From positions 17,293,045-17,357,044 of the forward strand of contig NW_025335269.1 in assembly GCF_004798865.1 (NCBI RefSeq): 64,000 nucleotides of DNA, given 5' to 3'. Both the position numbers and the translations under genes were made by a program. Position 1 is the first letter of the stretch. Every line of letters begins with the position of its first letter. The stretch is from Varanus komodoensis. Taxonomy: Eukaryota > Chordata > Lepidosauria > Squamata > Varanidae. The notes under the pieces are model-generated. The model was given only the letters and a program-made list of their open reading frames with translations, did no database searches and was not told where the DNA came from. This document shows positions 56,095-64,000 of the stretch, in pieces.

Positions 56095-56744
56095 TACACT
56101 AGTACCTTGGCTTACCAACTTAATCCGTTCCAGGACTCTGGTCATGACCCAAATTGGTCATCAACCAAGTTAAATTTCCCCATAAGGTTCAATGTAAATA
56201 AGGTTAATCCGTTCTGTAACCATTTTTTAAATCAGAAAAATGTGAAGCAAAGTGACAAAGATCAACAAAGATTGTGGCCATCTTCCCTCCCCTTCGAGCA
56301 CAAGCGTGGTCATCTCCCCCCCAGCATGACCGAGATCACACCCGTCATCCTGGCGCGCTGGGGGGTGGGAAGGGAGATGGGCACGATCATGGGCACACCG
56401 GGGGAAGGAGAGACGGGCGCGAACGGGGTGTGCTGGGGGAGGAAGAGACGGGCGCAAATGAGGCAAGCTGGAGGAGGGAGAGATGGTTGGGGGAGGGGGG
56501 AAATGGCCGAGATAGTGCCCGTGTTTCCTGCAGGAGTGTGCCAGTGATCATGCACGTCTTCCCTGCACAAACACAACTGCAGTTGTGGCCATCTCCCCAC
56601 TTGGGGGGGGATGGGGAGCTGGCTGCGATCTTGGTTGCCACCCAGTGCAGAGTTTGCGACCCACATCAAAATTTTCATGGAATTTTTGTTTGTGACCCGA
56701 TTTGGTTGTGAACCAAGGCATTCATGAGCCGAGGCACCACTGTA
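56095..56744. mobile_element. Mariner-like non-autonomous element with TA duplication
   Basis: TA at 56095-56096 and 56743-56744 flank ends CACTAGTACCTTGGCTTACC and, inverted, CAGTGGTGCCTCGGCTCATG. Subterminal 'taatccgttccaggactctggtcatgaccc' on the left is answered by 'gtgacccgatttggttgtgaaccaagg' on the right. The interior (56290-56640) is a GC-rich, degenerate repeat of 'gagacgggcgcaa' and 'atcatgggcac' blocks that opens long frames on both strands; there is no transposase. Confidence 0.8.
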
Positions 56745-56764
56745 TTTTCATAGCACTGAAAAAA

Positions 56765-58045
56765 GTATCATAGAATAGTAGAATTGGAAGGGGCCATGAA
56801 GGCCACCAGGTCCAACCCTCTGCTGTTTCAGGATACCAGTTTACACTGTCCCACTCAGATGACAGTCCAGTTTTGCCTTGAATGTCTCTAGTGTGGAAGA
56901 GCCACCACCTCTCTAGGCAGCTAGTTCCACTGTCATATTGCTCTGACAGTGAGGAAACTTTTCCTGATATCTAGCCTGAATCTGGGTCGTCACAGCTTGA
57001 TTTGATTATTCCATGTCCTGCACTCTGGTGTCAGCAAGAAGAGATCTTGACCTTCCTCTTTGTGACAGCCTTTGAGGTACTTATGGAGGGATATCATGCC
57101 CTCCCTCAGTCTTTTCTTCTCAAGGCTGAACACGCCCAGTTCTCTCAATTTTTCCTCATAGGGCAATGTTTCCAAACCCTGGGTCGTTTTTGTTGCCCTC
57201 TTCTGGACCCTTTCTAGTTTACCTGCATCTTTCTTAAATCTTGGTGCCTAGAACTAGACACAGTATTCCAGATGAGGTCTGACTAGTGAGGAGTATAGAA
57301 GAACTACTACTTCTCATGATCTGGAAGCAATACTATTAATGCATCCCAAAATAGCACTTTCCTTTTTTGTGGCTGCATCACATTTTTGGCTCATATTTAG
57401 CCTGTTGTCCACAATAACTCCAAGGTCTTCTTTTTCATTTCTGTTGAGTCACGTATTCCCCATATTATTTTGATTCATTTAGTTTCTTTTTCCTAGGTGG
57501 AGAACTTGGCACTTGTCCCTACTGAATCTCTTTCTGTTGCTTTCAGCCCATCATTCAAGTTTATCAAAATTGCCTTGGCTCTTCATTCTGTCTTCTAGGG
57601 TGTTTACTATTCTACTCAGTTTTCCATCATCTGCAAATTTAATTTTCTTTCCTTGTGCTTCCTCATCTAAATCGTTAATAAAGATGTTGAAGAGCACTGG
57701 GCCCAGGACTGAACCCTGCAGCTCAGGTCTCCAGTTTGAGAAGATGCCATTGATGAGCACTCTTTGTCTCCGATTCAGCAGCCAATTTTAGATCCACCTA
57801 ATTGTTTTTCTATCTAGTCCTCTTTTTGCTTATTTGCTTATCAGAATATCATGAGGCACTATGTCAAAAGCTTTGCTAAAGTCAAGGTAGATTATGTCCA
57901 TAGTGTTTCTTCTGTCTGTCTGAGAGGTAACCTAGCCAAAAAATGAGATTGAATTAGTCTGACAGGACTTCTTTTTGATAAATCCATGTTGGCTTTTATT
58001 TATCATTGCATTATCTTCAAGGTTCAGAGGTTGCAAGGAGCTTTC
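56765..58045 (-). mobile_element. CR1 LINE, 5'-truncated, with RT motifs
   Basis: On the + strand it starts with the inverted CR1 3' end ('atcatagaatagtagaattggaaggggcc') and runs through the usual 3' region. The minus-strand frame 57760-57551 keeps RT motifs: QGSVLGPVLFNIFINDLDE (RT domain 4) and KFADDGKLS, the catalytic F-A-D-D box. Upstream parts decode as '[15 protein letters not shown]'-like text near 57880 with interruptions. About 1.3 kb survives of a 4-5-kb element. It is antisense in intron 1. Confidence 0.92.
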
Positions 58046-58558
58046 ATGAATATGAATGACACAAGAACAAGCCATGGGTTCTCAGGATGGCTTGCTCAAG
58101 AAGAAGAAACCACCCTGTGGAAGCCACCCTAGGTTTGCATGGCACTACAAACCTGGTTGTGTCATGCAAATCAGGTCAATGTTTCCCACCTTCCCATATA
58201 TAGGTAGCTGCATTTCAAATGTACCTACGTACATTCCTTTTTTTGTACTGTAAAGAACTGTGCATGGAATGACAATTTGCTCATAATGGATTGAGTAGGA
58301 GGGTGTTAGAGAATTGTTGAGGCAGGCAGAGGGTTATCTGATAGGAAAAATGTTGTAAATCATTCTACAGATGGCTTTTTGTATGATCCAGTATTCTGAA
58401 GTAACAGTGCATTAACTGACAACCGATTTTCTTGCTATGATTAGAAGCTTAAGTGGATTGAAAAGAGGGGAGAAAGGATGTAGTGGATTAAAAAATACAT
58501 TAATAATCTTGAATATGCAAAGCTGATCTCTGTAAGACTGTAGTGGGCAATTCGTACG
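58046..58558 (+). other. Intron 1, mostly unassigned
   Basis: A small inverted pair ('atgacacaagaacaagccatggg' near 58056 and 'caaacctggttgtgtcat' near 58148) could be a MITE remnant. Nothing else recognised. Confidence 0.4.
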
Positions 58559-58673
58559 TCCAAAAGTTTGGCCACCACATCTCCCATCAGTCCTGGCCAG
58601 CATAGCCAGTGGTGAGGGATTGTGGAAGTTCTAGCCCAAAACATCTGGAGGGCCGCAAATTGCATACCCCTGT
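58559..58673. mobile_element. Palindromic MITE copy
   Basis: The centre 'cccatcagtcctggccagcatagccagtggtgagggattgtgg' and right arm 'ttctagcccaaaacatctggagggccgcaaattgcatacccctg' are the best preserved right half of the ccctccag family in the window. Confidence 0.75.
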
Positions 58674-58743
58674 GTAAGAACTTTTGGTTGTCTAAGCTTA
58701 GGATGCTACCTTTATATTAAGTCAGAGAGGGTCCATCTAGCTC

Positions 58744-58884
58744 AGTGGTAGGCAATTCAGTGTCCTCCAGATCTTCTGGACTACAACTCCCATATACCCC
58801 AGGAGGCACAGTCAGTATTTGGAGATTGTAGGAGCTGGAGTCCCAAAATTTGGAGTGTATCAGGTTGCCAACACCTGGTCTAAA
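58744..58884. mobile_element. Palindromic MITE copy
   Basis: The left arm 'gtggtaggcaattcagtgtcctccagatcttctggactacaactcccat' and right arm 'agctggagtcccaaaatttggagtgtatcaggttgccaacacctg' mirror each other. It lies 70 bases from the previous copy. Confidence 0.75.
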
Positions 58885-59971
58885 GCAGCTGGTAGTAGCT
58901 CTTGGGGAGCCTTGGACAGGAATTTTTTCCAGCACTATCTCAAAATCGTAGGGATTGAACCTAGTATCTTCTGCACGCAAAATGTGCTTTCTGCTGAGTA
59001 TTTGATCTTTCCTTCCACCTTAAATTAGCCAGTTTTCCTAGTCTGGGTAAATAAGGACTGTTGATTGCAGAGCTGACAGTTTCTGAAATATTTGTATGAC
59101 ATGTAAATAAATCCAAAGAGAGAACAGGCCATGCCTTTCTGCATCCAGCCATCCCATCTTCATGCAGCACTGGTTTTCCTAAGTCATATTCCATCAAAAC
59201 ACTAAGGAATTAACTCTATTGCTAGAATCAGCCCTGCTTGTTGTTTGCTTTCCTCCCCACTTAGCCTAAGCACTGAACCTCAGACCAAGTTTCTTGCTAA
59301 CTCCTACATGATGGAAAATGATGGGTTTACAAAACAAAATAAAATAACTGCCTCTGGTGCCACTAGAGCAAAATTAAATGCAATTAGCTGTAGAACACTG
59401 CTGGGAATGGAAACTACTCTTTTTAGAATCTGCTCCTGCTTTTAAGTGGGAGACCGGAGAATGTGTTGGAGGGGTTGATGCTTTTGCAAAGCAGGTTAAG
59501 AAGGACCAATGCTTTAACATTCCCCCTACCACCACCGTTCCCCCAAAATAGAACAAGTCTGACTCTTTCCCCAGGTTTATTGCATTATATACAGATCTGT
59601 ACAGTATCTAATGTTGTTTATCTTACCTAGCAGTAATTTGGTTTGTTGTAAATTAAAACGGAGAACATTTCCTGATGTCCTTCTGTTGCTAGTGTAATCC
59701 TATTTTGTCTAATTATGTTGCTAATGCAAGCAATTACCTGTATACATAAAGGAGACTTTCTGTAATCATTCTTAATATGGTCTGTCACTCAAGCAACTTG
59801 TGTGCAGAATTAAACATTCTAAGGCTTTGTATAGTCTGCTTTGTAGCATATGGTGGTGAAGCGTGCTCAATTTTAGCTATTGCCAGCATTTGTGTTGTAG
59901 CACTGGATTAGAAAACACTTGTAAGTTTTCACTGTGAAGAACTGAGCCAATATATTTAGTGGTGTCTATAG
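58885..59971 (+). other. Intron 1, unassigned
   Basis: No exon or repeat family recognised. Confidence 0.4.
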
Positions 59972-60055
59972 CTGGAGAAGGCAACCTGGTGCCTTCTGGA
60001 CATTTAGGACTGGAACTCCCGTAAGCCTTGATCATTGGCCATGCTGGCTGTTTTC
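59972..60055. mobile_element. Palindromic MITE copy, partial
   Basis: 'ctggagaaggcaacctggtgccttctggacatttaggactggaactcccg' then 'ttggccatgctggctg' is the left arm and centre; the right arm is missing or lost. Confidence 0.6.
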
Positions 60056-63000
60056 TAGTGCTTGGAAAGCACTACATTGCCTGAATCGTGGGAGTCCAAG
60101 GTTCAGCTAGTTCCCCTTTCAACCATAAAGCAGCACTGCAATGGCTGAGACACTACAGACATTCCAAGTTTTTATTCTGTAACCCCCGTGTTGCTTACAG
60201 AACTTTGCGGGGGGGGGGTGTCTAGTTGGCATCATATTCCTCTTGTAATCCTTCCATGTTTTCCTACTGCTTCTGTCTTTTTTTCTTGCTACAAAAATCT
60301 GCTAAGAAGGGAAAGATATATAGCATCATCGCAGTTTTTGATTAGTAATGCTGTCCGTCTGGAAGCTCCCTGTCTCTTGTCCTAATTTACTGCACAGAGC
60401 AGTTGCAAGGACAAAAGGGACAAATTCATGTAAGTGGCCCTGAGATCTTTGGAGAAAGGCAGACTGCATATGTGATAAGCACTGTTTAAATAAGCACTCA
60501 TCATTAGACTGGGTTAGAAGGAGCATTCTACACAATTTTATATGTTTAAAAACATGCTACAAACTAGTTCCTTCACAGCATGACTTCCCTTTTTTTAATT
60601 GAAGCTTTTTGTGTGTAAAATACAACTTTTTGTTAAGAATGCTTTGTATAAAAGTCCATTTCCAATATTGTTAAATATGTTTTGCCCTCTGAAGAGAGAA
60701 AATCTGCTTTCAGTGCAAGCAGAGTTACTTGTCCCGTTGCTGGGAGTTGTAGGCCTTTTTTCCTGTCTAAATATGCATAGGTTGGCACTCTTAGAACAGA
60801 ACCACTTTGCAAGTTAATGCATATACTTACCCATTTTCCTTCAAAGCCACTTTATTGGGTAGCACTTGAACAGCATTTCTATCTAGGCCACTGCATGAAA
60901 TCCTTTATTTTTGGAGTTTTTCAGAGTGCATTTCAGCATTTCCATTACATATTGCAAGGATGGTTGCTATAGTCCTTAAGTGCTAGTGCAATTTAAAAAC
61001 CATTTGTACTAATTCCTTAATTGCAAATCAAGTGTGGAAATTTTAGTATGATAAAAGCTGCCTCCGCAACCTGTTGCCCTCCATATGCGTTAGGTTACAA
61101 TCCCTAATATGACTGCTGTCAGATCCTTCAGGAAACAGGCCAAATAGATTTACAAAAGGAAACCAGCAATATATATTAAGAATACAGCATGAAGGCCAAT
61201 ACTGTTTATACCCATGTGTGTAGGCTGAACTCCAGGGGACAGCCCTGATCAATAATAGAACAATGATTTTATAGTTTACATCATAACTAAAGATATTTTC
61301 TCATGGATCCCTACCTTCCTGGTTAATCGTCATACACCTTGGCATGTCTTCTCTCTGTTCACACCTTGAAAGGATTCAGCCTGCAGCCTCATCCTCAGTC
61401 TATTTCAATCCCTATTGTTATTTCTTACATAGTATTATAATGAATAACTGAAGATGTGTTGCTAGTATCTAACTCAGCTCTTTGATTTTGCATGTTCCTA
61501 CACCATCTGTTTTCATGTGTCAACTTTCTTGCCAAGCATGAGAAATTAAGAAAGGCGCATTTAAGATTTTTCTCTCATACTCCAATGCTGGATGGGAGCT
61601 GTAGTGAAATAGATCTGAAGCACACGTGAAGAAGGCTACATAAAAGTGTATTCTCAATTTTTCCTGAGTGCATCTTGCTAGATTTTGAAGCTCTCATTGC
61701 TGGTGTGTTTTCACTTAAGTAAGAAAGCAGGTTTCTGTTTCTAACATGTATGTAAACAATGCCAAAGTAAAATTCACTTACTGTTAAAGGATGCCTGTGA
61801 TCATGTTTTGTTTCCATCTAATTAATTTAATACACTTCTTGTTTACTGTCCTGCCTTCTCTTCCCTCCTCCTTTTTGTACAGACTTGTGCACGCACCGTG
61901 TACATTGGCCTTGCAAGTTGCCACTGTGAATAATTTACTTTAAGGAATAGAAGACTGAAGTCAATACAGTTCTTAAAGATTCAAGTTACATCCTACAGAT
62001 AATGGCTATTTGTGCATTGCAAAACCCTGTTACATAAGGAATCAATGGCATATAAAGGCCTGCCCAGAACAGCACTCAGTTGAGGCAGGCATATGTAAGA
62101 TGGGTTGTTCGCCATTATGCATACTCATAGCAGACTTGGAAATCACTGCATGCATGAGAATCTTTTATCTCATGTAATTTTAGTACTGTCCAGATTAATT
62201 CACTATCTCAAACTAGGGATTAAAATCCAACCTACTTGTCATTTACTCTTCCTTAGGCCTGCAAATTGGCCAATGAGAAGTCTTTGGCATAACCATTTAG
62301 TAAATTATGGATCACTGATAATGTAACTTCAAATATTATTATCAGCATTATTCTTTCCAAGGCCTGGTGAGTGATGTGTGTGAAAATATTCTACTCTCCT
62401 GCACTTGAAACGGGGTTACTAATAGAAATCTAACAAATAAAATGCTGTCCTCTCTTATTAAGCCTCTCACCCCACCTATGAGTTTAGGAGAAAGACTATG
62501 AAGAACTAACTTCCTTGTTTTAAAAACTAAGTGCCATATTTTGTTTATTATAGTTTTCCTAATACCCCAGTACTTGTATTGGTGTCTTTGTATCTTTCCA
62601 AACAGAAGTAGCAGGTGAGTCGAGAGAGTCATAAAGGGAATTCTTTTAAAGACGTCTCTGTTTAAGGCATATGCCTTCCCATGTTTTACAGAAATACTCT
62701 TCACTGGAAATTGTTTTGCACAAGTCTAAATGAACTCATTTTTTCTTCTTTTGGTTTGGCTTAATATATAGCCCTTTCAGAAGAATACTATGGGTAGCAT
62801 GAACATGTAGGCTAGATGCCAAACCCAAAGTGTTCCTTTTAATGGTCAAAGAAAGACTGTACATGCAGGGACCTCTGTGTATTTGGGGATTTTGCAAAAT
62901 GCGAGCTTCCAACTGGGAAGAGAGGTCCATTTTCCCTATTACTTGTGAGATCTCTTCAACCATTTAAATGAACAGGCATGGTTTGGAGTGGAGCCGGCTG

Positions 63001-64000
63001 CTGAGTCATGTCCTCTACTCCATGCAATCATTCTCTCCATGCTGAAAGTATTTTTGTCTTGATGGGACACATACTCATATATTTTCAGGGAATGAGTTGG
63101 ACATCTTGTGAGTCACAACCTTAAACAGAGGTAAGCGGAATAAGGAGGAAGCTTCTTGCATGCTTCATAGCAACTGTGTTCCTAGTTCAAAAACCATTTT
63201 CTCAAACTTTTCTTAAGCCCATGTGAATTCAACACGAAATACAAAAACAAAAATCAAAATATATTCACATTTAGACTAGATGAATTGATAAGAGAAGCCA
63301 AATTTTGCAACTGCTATACATCATATATATTAGATTAATCTTTGTATTCTTTCTAATTCTGCATAATCTGTTCAGTAGTGTTGATGGTTTACATAGTTTA
63401 TTTTGTTTGTCATATGTAGGGACAATGATCTATAAATGGTGCTGTAGCCCCCACAATCACTGGAAAACTTCCCCAGCAAACTTATAATTTCTTTACCTAC
63501 TAGGCACACTATTTCAAAGCACAGTTATACAAAGAGATAGAAACTTTCATTTTTAAATAAGGGTTCACTGCACTTCTGTAGAAATATAGCATACATAGAG
63601 CCCCTAAACTTCTTTATCTTGACTGGTTAAATGGGGTATAGGATTCTTTTTACCCTGATACAAATTTTTACTGGCTGATCAAACAATACTGGGTTCATTC
63701 ATAGCCATATAAATAAAAGGCCAAAATGACTTTGCATTGTAAAGTTACATTTTTGATGCAGCAACAGCTTCACGCTGTGGCAAGAAAATAGTTTTATCTC
63801 CTTTGTTTACACTGTTTCTATACAGAAGGATGCAATATTAGTCCGGCTGTGTGTTCAGGAAACCCACAGCTGCAGATGTACCTAACATTCTTTGAAATCT
63901 GAAAACATGCTGCCTTCTGTTTTAGAAGAGTTTCAATTCTGTTCCTCTTTTAGTTTAGGGAGTACATCTTTATTTGAATTCTTTCTTTCCATGGGGAGAA
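60056..64000 (+). other. Intron 1, unassigned to the window end
   Basis: A poly-G run at 60210-60219 and a weak MITE piece at 61069-61125 ('ccgcaacctgttgccctccatatg'). I see no exon with kinase or doublecortin-like similarity and no gene start. Confidence 0.4.

Noticed and set aside
56274-56711. 145-codon + frame
   Set aside because: It lies wholly inside the GC-rich interior of a mariner-like element.

Overview
The window looks like a nuclear chromosome segment from a squamate reptile (lizard or snake). It has long introns, GT-AG splicing, about one CpG island, and a repeat load of BovB (RTE-clade), CR1 and L2-like LINEs, tRNA-derived SINEs with a LINE-like tail, and many non-autonomous DNA transposons (hAT, mariner-like and a TTAA-flanked element). 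BovB beside CR1, L2-like LINEs and Sauria-type SINEs is the squamate pattern. The species cannot be named from this alone.

Left part (1 to about 18.5 kb, + strand): the 3' half of TRANK1, a large protein with ankyrin and TPR repeats and an SF1 helicase domain. Ten coding exons can be placed with intact phases (725-862, 2412-2555, 4335-4491, 5217-5305, 6483-6586, 7606-7738, 9418-9563, 10667-13665, 14848-14949, 17522-17631). Together they encode 1373 residues and a stop, followed by a 3' UTR with several poly(A) signals. The exons carry the end of the helicase core (motifs V and VI), TPR-like helices, a large C-terminal region with two candidate zinc-binding motifs, and a basic tail. Introns hold an L2-like LINE fragment, a CR1 fragment, SINEs, MITEs and a 5S-rRNA-derived SINE.

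Middle part (about 18.5 to 48.4 kb): intergenic. I see no convincing host gene. It holds a TTAA-flanked element with a G-run/C-run hairpin, a hAT element with a SINE nested at its 3' edge, a second hAT MITE with perfect 8-bp target duplications, L1-clade and RTE-like LINE fragments, GA/GT microsatellites and a largely complete but internally deleted BovB LINE (43.8-46.0 kb).

Right part (about 48.4 to 64 kb, + strand): a CpG island with the first coding exon (48844-48928) of the next gene. Gene order and strand match mammals, where DCLK3 follows TRANK1 head to tail, so DCLK3 is the best candidate; the kinase exons would lie beyond the window. The rest is its first intron, with an antisense CR1 LINE that keeps RT motifs, an antisense BovB 3' end, a mariner-like element and several palindromic MITEs. 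A consensus splice donor points the other way out of the CpG island and suggests a divergent transcript.

I found no CRISPR array, operon, LTR element or other virus-derived element, and nothing that amounts to a new multi-gene system. The most useful leads are the conserved CCCH-like and CxxC/HxxxxxH motifs in TRANK1, the possible divergent transcript at the CpG island, and transposons whose target duplications can be read exactly.
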